Positions 22,588 through 33,522 of a stretch of 64,000 bases of DNA are shown piece after piece. Below the pieces are notes generated by a model. That model was not told the DNA's origin and ran no database searches. It was given only the letters and a program-made list of their open reading frames with translations. The position numbers were made by a program, and so were the translations under genes. Position 1 is the stretch's first letter. Each line of letters opens with the position of its first letter. Source of the DNA: Diphasiastrum complanatum (lineage: Eukaryota; Streptophyta; Lycopodiopsida; Lycopodiales; Lycopodiaceae); the NCBI GenBank assembly GCA_029204225.1, contig CM055111.1:47979594-48043593 (forward strand). The letters are read 5' to 3'.

Positions 22588-23469
22588 TTATTCATATTGA
22601 CATGTCCGACAGTCAATAGTTGCTAATGCATCTGTCCATCTCACGACATTTGTCTCTGAATCATAGTGACCTCCCTTGGCTGGCCTTGGGCGATCAATTG
22701 TGTGATCTGTCGTGGATGATCCGTCATCAGCTTTGGGTGCAATAGGTTTCACCGCCCATGTGGTTGGATCAACCTTTACAACCTGCTCCATGTTCTCGAA
22801 GGTGAGTTTCCCCGTACTCCAATTGTGTACTACTTGCGTAGTCCTCAACCATGGTCTTCCTAGTAACACACGATATGCAGTTGGAGATTCAGGTATATCC
22901 ATGACTACAAAAGTGATCACAAATTGCATGCCTACTATGTTTACAGGGATATCGGCAACTACACCTTTTGGTTTCACATAGGATTGATCCGCCAGCTTGA
23001 TGGCGAATCTTGCTGCCTTCAACCCTTGTAAACCCCATTTTTCATATAAAGTAGTGGAGATCAAATTGACACCTGATCCTCCATTTACTACTGCTGCCTC
23101 GTCCTCGTATCTCTTGTGTTTGATTGGCAAAGTGATGTTGTGTTTCTCACTTTCCCATGCTGTCCCGATGTGGAGGAGGTTACTTGTTTCTTCATAGCCC
23201 ATACAATATATGGGCTCAGGTGCTACTAGCTCCTCTTCCACTTTGGCCCATTTAGCTAGAAGGCTTTTCACTTGTGGTGCAATCTGCAGGAGTTCCCTGA
23301 GTGGTAAACTAACATGGCTTGGTAATAAAAGTGTGAGCCTTTCAGTGCGTGATTCATCAGGCTCCACCATGTGAAAAGCTAGTTCATGCTGGTGCAACCG
23401 ATCATTCTGATCAGTGCACAGTGGTGAGTCCGCTTGCGGTTCCCGTTCGCTGCCAACTGGAGACTCCAT
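22588..23469 (-). pseudogene. Gypsy-B retropepsin-like protease
   Basis: A 293-residue frame. From about residue 128 it shows the retropepsin fold signature: VVNGGSGVNLISTTLYEKWG, then AIKLADQSYVKPKGVVADIP, VNIVGMQFVITFVVMDIPES and YRVLLGRPWL. Such proteases cut the gag-pol polyprotein. The catalytic triplet is normally D-S/T-G or DGGSG, but here the Asp position reads Asn (codon AAT), consistent with a single G-to-A change. About 120 residues of linker to gag precede it. It would be catalytically dead if the alignment is right. Confidence 0.8.
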
Positions 23470-23636
23470 GGGATTGTCCCCTTCCTGCTCTTTTTCCTCC
23501 GCTTCTGCCCTCTGTACCCAATGTCATATTTTCTGGTACTGTCTTCTTTCTTCTCTCACATTCGGATATGGTGCTGAAGTTGAGGGTTGGTCGTTAGTGA
23601 CCGAGGGTGGTGTTGAGGGAGCCACTCCTTCCTCTT

Positions 23637-24842
23637 CTATGCTCGCGTGACGGCTAACACAGGAGCATGGAGCTGTTGTCTTTTCGATGGCATCCCTGCT
23701 GGAACTGATGGTTGTTGTATGGCAATGAAATTGAGAGGTGCACTGGTTCCAGGTCTCAATGGACAATTCTTGAAACAGTGTCCATAACCGCATTCTCGAC
23801 AGAAGGATGTATATTGTCCCTTGTAGGGACATTCCGCAATTCTGTGTCCTTCGCCACATTCGTAGTAGCCGTAGTTTCTCCTGCCTTGACGCTGAGTTTG
23901 AGCTGCATAGGCTGCAACATATTCATTTATGGAAGGATCCATAAATGGTTCATCTGGTCCGTACCATTGTTGCTGCTTAGGTTGAGGTGGTACTTGCATC
24001 TCTAGTTCCGCTGCTGTTAGGTTTACATGGGCCACTTGTTGATTGGCTGGCCCTGGTGGTGCAGGTAAGGCCATATGCTATTGTTGATTCGGTGCGCCAT
24101 ACCTCGGTGTCGCAGTTGGTGCCTCTTGATGATATGGATAAGAAGTCTAATAAGGACTTCTATTTTGTTGAACAATCCGAGGGTTAAACGGGCAAAATCT
24201 CGTATTGTGCGATGTTGCATTACACAAATGGCAAAATTTATGTGTTAGTATCAGATTTTGCTTTAGGACTGGACACTCGTTCGTTGTATGGTTTTACGTG
24301 CATACTGAACACCATACATTCTCCCGTCGTGGATACTGTAGCTGGGGTTTCAGTTCTCTTCTGATGCTTCGTGGTAGTCTGGCTAGGAACCACATGATCA
24401 CTACATGATCGGGAGTTAGGGCTACACTACACTCAGATCGTAGATGTTTGACCCATTCAATATAGTCCGTGACCCTTTCTCGTTTTCCCATCTTGACTTT
24501 ACTCAGCAAGAGAAACAGGTCTTCAAGGAACTTTCTTGGTATAAAGAGCGTAATGAGAGCCGCCTTAACCGCTTCCCAGGTGGATTTTTCTTCCTCTAAC
24601 AGGTTGAAAAACCAATCTTGAGCCACTACCAATAAGGACATGGGAAACAACATCAACTATTCCGCAGGTGTCCGTTCGCCGTAGATTTTACAAGCTTGCT
24701 CATAGATCTGGATCTGATGATCCGTCGTATTTTGGTATTTCCATCCGTGGTGCTCTCCGGACTGCTTGCAAGGGAGCGACAGGTACGGGTTGGCCCATTG
24801 GTTCCATTGGTGCTGGTTCTGGTTCTGCCTCTTGTTGTGCAA
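23637..24842 (-). pseudogene. Gypsy-B gag with degenerate zinc knuckles
   Basis: Frames 24842-24657, 24656-24294 and 24074-23637 make up most of Gag. The retrotransposon Gag core is WFFNLLEEEKSTWEAVKAAL and VTDYIEWVKHLRSECSVALT. Two zinc-knuckle-like motifs follow (YYECGEGHRIAEC and CRECGYGHCFKNC). The first lacks its leading Cys and the second is one residue short. Gag forms the particle that packages element RNA. Frames are broken at 24656, 24294 and about 24080. The N-terminus continues toward 25181, where Copia-2 has inserted. Confidence 0.85.
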
Positions 24843-25181
24843 CTGCTAATCTAGGAAGGTGTGATGCTTGATTTTCTAATCTCCGTGCTATTGATCATCC
24901 TGATCTCAGATTCATCCGATGGTGGATTCCAAAGTAGTTGGATCTTGCTTGTACAGTGGGATGCAGTCTGGATCTTAAGGATCTGATAAATCTGATCAGT
25001 CTGAAGTGAAATTTAGGCCTTTTATGGTGGTTTTTCCTTGATAACTTCTTACTCCTTGCACTGATTGACCTGCGATTTTGACAGTAGCTGGATCTGGTGC
25101 AGATCTTTTCACTGATCTAGTATGCGAGGGTTGGTCATGCGAGGGTACTTTAGTTGTTTTTGCACATAAAAAACTTGATAT

Positions 25182-25918
25182 TGTTGAATTTTACACGTGT
25201 GGATTGTCCACTACATGTACTTGTGATCTCCTAAGGTGTGTAGATGCACCAAGATCAAGACTAGATTGAGATTCAAGATATATCATTGATTCTATGGCAG
25301 AAACGCACTACTACATGCATTCAATCACTTCCAACTCTCACTCACACGTGTGGGAAGTATTCAAAAAATAATCTAAGTATAAACAAGCTGTTCTCCTTGG
25401 GTAGAGAGAGAAAAAGCATCATGAGCTCTAGGGTAGAGAGAGAAAGCTAGAAATCCAATAACTCACAAAATTCATGAAATCACCAAATCAAGTATATCCA
25501 AAATGAGGAGTACAATGATACTAGTAGATCCACGAGCTACCACTATGCTTAACTATGATCGGACCATACTTTGTCACCTCTTGATCCTATTGGACCAATG
25601 ATCCATTCACCTCTTAATTCTATTGGACTATATTCAAGCACACCTCAATTTCCTATTGGACCTCACAAGGTTCCACCTCTAAATCCTATTGGACTTCTTG
25701 GAATTCATCAAACAAAAGCTTTACACTTGTCTACACTCTAATTGGCACGTGTTTAGCCTCTTACTCTATTTTGGCTCAATAGTGGCATTACAAGTGAAAA
25801 TGCATAATTTGCCATCTATGCCAAATTTGTTCCTATCAACATCCTACACCTAGATGCTTGATGTAAAAAACATAAGACCCCTATATCTAACATAGATAAT
25901 CTTTTTCAATTCTTCACA
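25182..25918 (-). repeat. Copia-2 3' LTR
   Basis: Plus-strand ends are TGTTGAATT and TTCTTCACA. It has about nine bases (ATATCATTGATT region near 25280) that the partner LTR lacks. Confidence 0.95.
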
Positions 25919-25931
25919 CTCCTCCTAAAAA
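25919..25931 (-). promoter_or_regulatory. Copia-2 polypurine tract
   Basis: On the minus strand this reads TTTTAGGAGGAG directly before the 3' LTR (TGTGAAG). This is the expected priming site for second-strand synthesis. Confidence 0.8.
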
Positions 25932-25936
25932 ATTAT

Positions 25937-26329
25937 CTATGAAAATTTGAGCATCGATCTTGATATAACTCCAAGATTAGATCTATGCTTGATGAAAGCA
26001 CTTCTGCTCAAAGGCTTGGTGAGTAGATCGGCAATACAAGAGGACGAGCTGACATGCTCCAAATAGATTTCTCCTCCAATAAGCTTTTCTCTCACAAAAT
26101 GGTGTGCCACTTCTATGTGCTTGCTTCTTGCATGAAATATGGGATTATTGGCAAGAGCTTGCGCCGAGATGTTATCACACTTGATCATTGGTAGATCATC
26201 CTCCTTGATGCACTTTCGCTCCATTAATAACCTCTTGATCCAAAGCACTTCTTTGGTAGTTGTAGTGAGTGCTTTGTACTCGGCCTCACATGAAGAGAGA
26301 GATATAGTATCTTGCTTTTGGAAAGCCAA
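25937..26329 (-). pseudogene. Copia-2 RNase H
   Basis: Contains SLSSCEAEYKALTTTTKEVL, WIKRLL, ANNPIFHARSKHIEVAHHFV and ADLLTKPLSRSAF, the standard copia RNase H C-terminal landmarks. It continues the integrase-reverse transcriptase frame after a frameshift near 26310 (SWLSKSKI there, FQKQDTISL here). It stops just before the polypurine tract. Confidence 0.92.
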
Positions 26330-27909
26330 GATATTAGATTGCCTCCAAGAAAGATAGTGTATGCACTAATAGACTTTCGATCCATCTTGTCACTTGCAAA
26401 GTCCGAATCCGAGTAGCCAATAATGGATAGATCTTCACTTTTATAGAGTAGACCGTAATCACAAGATGAAGATACATATCTTAGAATCCTCTTGGCCATC
26501 TTCCAATGATGGATCTTAGGATCTTGCATAAATTGACTCAATTTGTGCACACAAAAACTAAGATTGGGCCTAGTAATGGTAAGCCAAATCAAGGAGCCTA
26601 CAAGACTCCTAAAAAGTGTGATGTACTCAAAGGATCTTTCATCACCTTTATTAGGATCTTTTACAATTTGCTCCATTGGAGTATCTATGCTCTTAGAATT
26701 TTCCATATGGAATTCTTTCAACATAGAGTGAGCATATCTAGATTGGCATATAAAGACATGATTTTCATAAAAATTAATTTCTAGGCCTAGGATGTAATGC
26801 ATCTCTCCTAGATCTTGCATTTTAAACTCACATCCAAGTGCTAGCTTGGTTTCATCAACTAGCTTGATACAACTTCCACAAAGAATAATGTCATCAACAT
26901 AAATTAGAAGAATGACAATATTGCTATCAACAAACTTTAGATACATGGAAGGATCATAGTCACTAAGAGTAAATCCTAGTGAGATAAGAAAAGAATTAAG
27001 TCTTGAATACCATGATCTTGGTGCTTGCTTGAGTCCATAAAGACTTTTAAAGAGAAAACACACTTTGGACTCATCCTTGATGAATCCTTGAGGTTGTTCC
27101 ATATAAATCTCCTCCTCAAGATAACCATTTAGAAAAGCATTGGATACATCTAATTGGAACGCCTTCCACTTGAAAAAACAAGCAAGAGAAATAAGAATTC
27201 TTATTGTCACCATCTTTGCAATGGGTGCAAAGGTCTCCTCATAATCAAGACCATGGATTTGAGCAAATCCTTTGGCACATAATCTTGCTTTTCTATAGGC
27301 CTTCTTGGTGGATGAGTATCCAACCATGATCCCTTTGCATGCACTATGATCTTCTTTCTTCCTTGTTTCCAAGGGAATATGGACAAAGCATAAGCATCCA
27401 AAAACTCTAAGGTGATCAACCTTAGGCTTCTTCAAAAATAAGATTTCATATGGTGACTTTCCTCCAAGAGCTATATGTGGGAGCCTATTGCAAAGATAAT
27501 TTGCAAATTTAATGGCTTCTCCCCAAAAATATTTGGGCAAAGATGCCTCAATTCTCATAGATTTTGCACATTCACATAGAGATCTATTCTTTCTCTCGGC
27601 CACTCCATTTTGAGATGGAGAGTGGGCACAAGAAAACTCTCTTTTAATGCCTTCAACCTCACAAAAATCTTGAAATTTATTGGAGATATATTCATCACCT
27701 CCATCACTTCTAAGAGCTTTAATCTTAAATGAGAATTGCTTCTCTACATAAGCTTTGAAAATAATGAAATGATCAAACACCATAGATTTAGAAGCAAGAA
27801 GATATATCCAAGTGAATCTTGTGTAATCATCAATGAAAGTAACAAAACAAGTGGCTCCTCCCTTGCTTGTAGTTGATGAGAAATGCACATCCGAGTGGAT
27901 TAACTCCAA
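26310..27909 (-). pseudogene. Copia-2 integrase joined to reverse transcriptase
   Basis: A single long open frame. Integrase core: HSDVHF, TFIDDYTRFTWIYLL, ALRSDGGDEYIS, then SPSQNGVAERKNRSL (the D, D, E positions are present). The C-terminal MVGYSSTKKAYR then meets KARLCAKGFAQIHGLDYEET of reverse transcriptase with no linker. Related Copia-5 retains sequence such as KVIESKDVIFYED after this point. Reverse transcriptase motifs: AFQLDVSNAFLNGYLEEEIY, SLYGLKQAPRSWY, LLIYVDDIILCG, TITRPNLSFCVHKLSQFM. An in-frame deletion of the linker and the reverse transcriptase N-terminus has fused the two domains. Confidence 0.92.
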
Positions 27910-27948
27910 AGGATGCTTGCTTTTGATAGAAGATCTTGTAAATGGCTT

Positions 27949-28475
27949 TTAGTGAGATTTAGCAATAGCACAAGCCTCACAAGGCTTGATCTTTTTGGAG
28001 AGTGACTTTGGCAAGCCAATAGCTTTGGCTTCTTTGATCATAGAGAGCATGGATTTGTAGTTGGGATGTCCCAACCTCCTATGCCATAATTCCTCCATGG
28101 AGAGCTTGTTCACAAGAGCAACATTACAAGCATTCACATACTCATTTGGATCTAGTTTATAGATGCCACCAAATCTAGATCCTAATGCAAGTATCTCATC
28201 ATTCTTCTTGATAGTGCAAGTATCAACATTGAATTTTACATCAAGGCCATTATCAAGCAATTGGCCAACACTAATAAGATTCTTGGTAAGCTTAGGTACA
28301 TAAAAAAAACTTTAGAGAGAGAAAGAACTTTAGAGGATGCAAGCTTCAAGGGAATGTTCCCTATGCCTTCAATAGGACATTCAAAATTATTTGCAGTGTA
28401 TATTGATTTCTTGACTCCATCATAAGGTGCAATAGAAGAGAAAGAGTCCTTGGAGCTACACAATAAATATACCAT
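27949..28475 (-). pseudogene. Copia-2 protease remnant and integrase zinc domain
   Basis: Frame 28475-28236 carries the later part of the protease (CSSKDSFSSIAPYDGVKKSI, GIGNIPLKLASS). Frame 28260-27949 carries the GAG-pre-integrase domain (ELWHRRLGHPNYKSM and KIKPCEACAIAKSH), the HHCC zinc-binding unit of copia integrase. Compared with Copia-5 (WYIDCGASSHMCSS), the sequence here jumps from WYI to CSSK. The catalytic DxGASSHM block is deleted, with a frame change. Confidence 0.88.
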
Positions 28476-29476
28476 AGGCCGTCCTTCTTGGAAGGAGTAG
28501 ATGAGAAACTAGAGACCATAAGAGATCCCTCTCCATCACTTGCAATAGTATCTTCCTTCTCATTAGTAATGTTGGCTTGCTTGAGTTGATTCTTCTTCAT
28601 GAAGCAATTGGTGGCATAATGACCTTTCTTGCCACAATAAAAGCACTTGATCTTCTTCTTCTTGAGCTTGGATGATGAAGCATTAGAGGAATCATCTTCC
28701 TCCTCATCTTTGTCTTTGGATTTGACTTTGTCCTTGCTTGAGGATTGTTGATGTTGGTTCTTGCTCCTCCCTTTGTGCTTATCCTTGGCAAAGAGAGCTT
28801 TGCCATCATTATGAGTGAGAGAAAGCTTGTCCATCCTCAAGAGCTTGTACTCTTGTCTTGATTCTTCCAAAATTAGCACGCTTTGGAGAGCCTCCAAACT
28901 TGGTAGATCCTCCTTAATGGCATAGGATTGGACAAGGTTATCAAATTCACTTCTCAAGCCATTGAGAATGACTTGAACTAGCTCATTCTGATTGATGGAA
29001 TCACCAATACAAGCAAGTTCTCTATGAATATCTTTTACTCTCAAAACATAACTAGATGCACTCTCATCACTCTTTTGGCTACTTTGAAAGATTTGATTCC
29101 TAAGAGTGAGAAGCCTAGAGGTATTCTTAGCCTCATAGATAGTCTTGAGACAATCCCAAGCTTCTTTGGCTGTTGTACAAGTACCTATCTCTCTCAATAT
29201 CTCATTAGAGACATTCATCTTAATGTAGTGGAGAGCCATACTAGCTCTCTTTTTGTATTTTTGAACCTCTTGAAGAACTTGTGGTTCTTCTTCAAGGCCA
29301 AGAACTATGTCCATCACATCTTGAAGGATCAAGATGGACTCCATCCTCATTTTCCAAATTGAATAGTTTGAAGTGGACAATCTTTCACTTGATTCCAACA
29401 AGGATGAACCAATTGAAGACATTTGAAGTGAAGAAAACTCAAATGATGAACAATAAATGTTGCTACACACTCTCAA
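28476..29476 (-). pseudogene. Copia-2 gag with CCHC zinc knuckle
   Basis: An open frame from 29476. A better start may be the second Met, at residue 19 (MSSIGSSLLESSERL). The capsid region spans about residues 20-220 (NYSIWKMRMESILILQDVMD, TAKEAWDCLKTIYEAKNTSR, ILNGLRSEFDNLVQSYAIKE). A basic and acidic linker leads to CFYCGKKGHYATNC at residues 278-291, an intact CX2CX4HX4C. The frame then enters the protease at GLWYIYC and goes out of register where the protease deletion lies. Gag itself looks intact. Confidence 0.9.
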
Positions 29477-30168
29477 TAGGATCCAATAAGAGAGTACTAT
29501 CTCCTCCTATGAAAGATCTTGCAACTATTTGTGAATTGATTCTCACTAGCTACACAAATCTCTCTAAAACAAGATCTATTTCACATCAAATGATGGAGTA
29601 TAGGAAAAGTTAGGATCAAACCCTCTTAGCACGTGTGAAGTACTCTAAGAAACTAAATTTGACTCAAGTACAATGATATTGCATGAAACAAAATGGCTAA
29701 GATCTCAAAACAGTGCCTAGATCACATATAGATGAGATTGGCAAACATACAACTGTGATTTTGGATCAACCAAGCAATCTCTTGACCAAACCAAATGTGT
29801 CCACCCAGGTCTAGGTGCCCTACCTAACCCTCTTCAAAAGCTTATAACTTCTGATTGGCTCAACCAAATGGAATGAAACTGATTGCATCAAAAACTAGAC
29901 AAAAAATAGCTTCAAAACAAGCTATCAAGCAAGATAAATGGATCAAGCATGAGAGAGAACTTCCAAACTGAAATTGGATGTTCCTCACACGTGTCTGAGC
30001 ACCTGATTCTGTATAGTACCATGTCAAACCCAATCAATGTCCTTTTGATCTCTTTTGATCCAAGATTGAACAAGATAGCTAAGAAAATGGGCCTTGACAA
30101 CTTCTAGCTCAAGATTGATGAAAATTTTTTCACTTAGATGGATCAAAATGCATGGTAACCTTAGGTAG
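29477..30168 (-). other. Copia-2 5' untranslated leader
   Basis: Lies between the primer site and gag. It has no recognised frame. The part nearest gag resembles the leader of Copia-5 (56835-57161). Confidence 0.7.
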
Positions 30169-30180
30169 GCTCTGATACCA
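30169..30180 (-). promoter_or_regulatory. Copia-2 primer-binding site (tRNA-iMet type)
   Basis: TGGTATCAGAGC on the minus strand, immediately next to the 5' LTR end (TTCAACA). It equals the canonical plant tRNA-iMet 3'-end complement. Confidence 0.95.
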
Positions 30181-30909
30181 TGTTGAATTTCACACGTGTG
30201 GATTGTCCACTACATGTACTTGTGATCTCCTAAGGTGTGTAGATGCACCAAGATCAAGACTAGATTGAGATTCAAGATCTATCTATGGCAAAAACACACT
30301 ACTACATGCATTCAATCACTTCCAACTCTCACGCACACGTGTGGGAAGTATTCAAAAAATAATCTAAGTAAAAACAAGCTGCTCTCCTCGGGTAGAGAGA
30401 GGAAAAACATCATGAGCTCTCGGGTAGAGAGAGAAAGCTAGAAATCCAATAACTCACAAAATCCATGAAATCACCAAATCAATTAGATCCAAAATGAGGA
30501 GTACAATGATACTAGTAGATCCACGAGCTACCACTATGCTTAACTATGATTGGACCATACTTTGTCACCTCTTGATCCTATTGGACCATTGATCCATGCA
30601 CCTCTTAATTCTATTGGAGTATATTCAAGCACACCTCAATTTCCTATTGGACCTCACAAGGTTCCACCTCTAAATCCTATTGGACCTCTTGGAATTCATC
30701 AAACAAAAGCTTTACACTTGTCTACACTCTAATTGGCACGTGTTTACCCTCTTACTCTATTTTGGCTCAATAGTGACATTACAAGTGGAAATGCATAATT
30801 TGCCATCTATGCCAAATTTATTCCTATCAACATCCTACACCTAGATGTTTGATGTAAAATACATAAGACCCCTATATCTAACATAGATAAGTTTTTTCAA
30901 TTCTTCACA
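30181..30909 (-). repeat. Copia-2 5' LTR
   Basis: 729 bp, the partner of 25182-25918, with the same TGTTGAATT and TTCTTCACA ends. Confidence 0.95.
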
Positions 30910-31930
30910 GATATCGCTCAGATCTTTGGGAAATAACTCTCTCAAGGATCACAGTAGCTGATCTGGGTCAGATCTCACTATGGAAATCTCTACGTGAGTT
31001 AACTCTCATATTTAAGTGGAAATTTTAGTGTATGCGAGGGTTCAGAACCACTATTTTGGCTTGATCTTCACCAAATCTCAATACTAACTCTCGCAGACTT
31101 CATTGCTGATGGAAATTAACATTCTGAATTGATTGACAGGGTCTGCGAGAGTTCTTACTGGAAGAATTTGCTGGATCTTTATTTTTTAGTGATTTTTTAG
31201 CACTTAAACCCAATTTTCTACTCACTATAATCAAACTAACTCTCTCAAGCTTTTTTGTGTCCCTGTCTCACTGAGATGGAACTTCAAAATCTTCTACAAG
31301 AGTTCTTGCCCACTGGAACTGAAAATTTTGATATCTGCGAGGGTTTTCTAGTACTTTTCCATCTTTTTTTTCACTGAGAACTCTCGCACAAGCACATAGA
31401 CATCAAACTAACTCTCACAAGCTTTTCTGTATCCCGGTGTCACTGATATAGAACTTCAAAAGGCACTGCGAGGGATCTGGTGAAGATTTGAATTTTTTTG
31501 GATTTTTTTTAAGGGTTTTTTGAGTTTTTTATGATTTTTCTCTGATTTTTGCAATCTACTTGGAACTAACTCTCGCAGGCTTCTATGCAGGTCTGGGACA
31601 GTACCCTGGAGCTGCTGCCAATCATGCAAGAATTAATTCTCACTGGTTTTGGAGATATTGAAATCTGATGAGATTTTAGGCTTTTTTTCCCTCCAAAATG
31701 CAGATTGGTGTGTTTTTTTGGGTTTTTTTGGCTGGTTGGTTTAAGTTTCAAGCCCTTAGAGGCTGTTCAGGGCCTCCTCTACCCTCTCACACCTCCTCCG
31801 CTAGTTGTGAACAGTCCAAACACAAAAAAAATATAGAAAACTAACTCTAAACTCCCAAAAATCTACCTAAAACTACTCTAAAAAGCAAGAAAATAGCTAA
31901 AATGCAACTACACTAGTTAGTCGAAACCTA
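30910..31930 (-). repeat. Gypsy-B leader with TGCGAGGGTTC motifs
   Basis: Lies between the Copia-2 insertion point and the Gypsy-B primer site. Variants of TGCGAGGGTTC or AACTCTCGCA recur about every 50-150 bases (near 31030, 31090, 31143, 31339, 31380, 31470 and 31570). More lie at 25121-25146, across Copia-2. No coding frame is supported. Confidence 0.6.
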
Positions 31931-31948
31931 TCCCCGGCAACGGCGCCA
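31931..31948 (-). promoter_or_regulatory. Gypsy-B primer-binding site (tRNA-Asp type)
   Basis: On the minus strand this reads TGGCGCCGTTGCCGGGGA, one base from the LTR end. It is the well-known complement of plant tRNA-Asp 3' ends used by Athila/Tat-type gypsy elements. Confidence 0.9.
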
Positions 31949-31949
31949 C

Positions 31950-32766
31950 TGTAAGGTCTTCGATTGGACGTTGTAATAGCCCTCCCGCCTGTCAACAAGG
32001 GTTAGTTCATTGGATAAGCACCTAACTATGCATAAATGCTACTTTTAGTTAGTTTTCTACTTTTTGTCTAATTCTACCTCCCCTAACACTACTCACACTA
32101 ACTCTACTCCCCAAACTAACTTCGTCATGATTATTGGTGAAGAAAAAGGGTAGAATAGAAGAGGAAGAAGAAGGAGAAGAGAGAAAGAGAGAGAGATGAG
32201 ATGGAGGTTAGCTCAAAAGCTCAATTTCTTTGCTTATGGAAAAACCTTAACTAGCATATACAAAAAGCATGGGAAATGGAAATAACAAGCAAACCACAAT
32301 AATAGCATAAGCAAGAGTGATTAGCAAATGAGGATGCTTGAGCTCCCAAAATGATAGAGTCTCCTCCTCTCTATTAAGCATGAAAATAGAGTACAAATGG
32401 TGTCTTTTTATAAAATGGGGAAGGCCCTTGCCCCAAAATCCTATTGGCTAATATTTACATTGATCCTATCCATTCATCTTGGACCCAACTTGATCCAAGG
32501 GTCCACAGAAAGTACATTGAAATTCACAAGATTCATGTGAGTTCCAATTTGGACCCAACTCTAAAAAAGTAATCTCTAAGTTTAAAATTGACCTTGGGCC
32601 TCAAGTTTTATTTTACTTACAAAGGTCCCAAGCCTATTATTTTAATTACAACTTAGCTTGCGTGCTCATTGGGCCATGGGCGTATACGCGTAGGATGCCA
32701 TGCCCTCGCAACACATTTTATTGGTCGATTTTATTTATTTACAGTTCGTCGGGAATACCCCCAAAA
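31950..32766 (-). repeat. Gypsy-B 5' LTR (817 bp)
   Basis: Plus strand starts TGTAAGGTC and ends CCCCCAAAA, where the other LTRs have CCCCCAACA. The terminal CA has apparently mutated to AA. The GCTAT site duplication follows at 32767-32771. Confidence 0.9.
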
Positions 32767-33236
32767 GCTATGGATTTTTACAGCTTTAAAAACCATTTTC
32801 TACAAGGAGAGAACAATCATTTTCAGACTGTAAACTCTAGCTTCAAGAAAGAGAATGATTGCTTGAGCTTTGCTCAGACTTTTCTTGAGCTTCTTCTTGT
32901 AGTTGCACACCTCCCTCAGGTCGCCCTACTATTGGAAATCTGATGCTTCAATCCGTTTGTCAAACGGTGTCCGATTGAATGCACACTAACTGCAAATGCC
33001 AACTAGCCTTCCATCGGAATTTTAAAATTTTGTTTTGCTAAGGTTCTGATTCAGCCGACAACTCTTGTCTTCGAATCCTCACACAGTCTCAAGCTCAACA
33101 AGCTTTTATGTGCTAGACACTGTGCACCAGTGCTTCTCTTTCCGTCTTTAACCCGTCGTAAACCCCGAACTCTCAGAAGACTATTCTCCCGAAGCTCTCT
33201 TCAACGCAACGTTGTACTGTGTACACTCCCTGTACG
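32767..33236 (-). other. Copia-1 leader region, right part
   Basis: Lies between the Gypsy-B insertion and the Copia-1 primer site. No coding frame is recognised. The first bases are the right-hand GCTAT duplication. Confidence 0.45.
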
Positions 33237-33248
33237 ACTCTTATACCA
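33237..33248 (-). promoter_or_regulatory. Copia-1 primer-binding site (tRNA-iMet type)
   Basis: On the minus strand TGGTATAAGAGT, two differences from TGGTATCAGAGC, directly against the LTR end. Confidence 0.8.
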
Positions 33249-33522
33249 ACTTAGAATTTGCTTCAAACAGGAACACAGATCATGCTACACAATAACAGAG
33301 ACAGAAAACACTCTCCACACCAAGCTCTCTTAACAACTGTATTTCTCAAAATGAAATTACACTGTACATAAAATTCTTAACTCAGGTTATCCATGCATGA
33401 CCGAGGTTGCCGTTGGCGGGACGCGTGTCCCGTCAACTCGCCTCGTGGCAAGGCCAACTGATCCTTATCGACTGATAGGACCCACAATATAGTAGCATAG
33501 TGATTCTACTTTAATTCTAACT
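33249..33522 (-). repeat. Copia-1 5' LTR
   Basis: Matches 10268-10542. The CATTG duplication follows at 33523-33527. Confidence 0.8.

Larger units (their letters stand above)
25182..30909 (-). mobile_element. Copia-2: complete-ended Ty1/copia element (5.7 kb)
   Basis: LTRs at 25182-25918 and 30181-30909 are flanked by GATAT on both sides (25177-25181 and 30910-30914). The minus-strand primer site TGGTATCAGAGC (30169-30180) abuts the 5' LTR and matches tRNA-iMet. The polypurine tract TTTTAGGAGGAG abuts the 3' LTR. Order is gag, protease, integrase, reverse transcriptase, RNase H. The LTRs differ at roughly 30 positions by eye (about 4%), so the insertion is not recent. Deletions in the protease and between integrase and reverse transcriptase, plus frameshifts, make it non-autonomous. 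Confidence 0.95.
12673..32766 (-). mobile_element. Gypsy-B: complete-ended Ty3/gypsy element, split by Copia-2
   Basis: Its LTRs (12673-13488 and 31950-32766) lie between copies of GCTAT (12668-12672 and 32767-32771). The minus-strand order from the right is 5' LTR, tRNA-Asp-type primer site, leader, gag, protease, reverse transcriptase, RNase H, integrase (in two tandem copies), spacer, extra 3' ORF, 3' LTR. Integrase lies after reverse transcriptase, the Ty3/gypsy order. Without the 5.7-kb Copia-2 it would be about 14.4 kb, long for gypsy. The integrase duplication and the extra ORF account for part of this. Many stops and frameshifts make it defective. Confidence 0.9.
10268..33522 (-). mobile_element. 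Copia-1: outermost Ty1/copia element of a three-level nest
   Basis: Two LTRs of about 275 bp (10268-10542 and 33249-33522) enclose this region, and CATTG flanks both outer ends (10263-10267 and 33523-33527). Beside the right LTR, on the minus strand, is TGGTATAAGAGT, close to the tRNA-iMet primer site TGGTATCAGAGC. Copia reverse transcriptase/RNase H (10834-11583) and a gag remnant (11585-11888) lie near the left LTR. The interior is split by Gypsy-B at 12673-32766. With Gypsy-B removed, Copia-1 would be only about 3.2 kb, because most of gag, protease and integrase are deleted. The link between the two LTRs rests on the primer site, the duplication and the matching ends. Confidence 0.8.
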
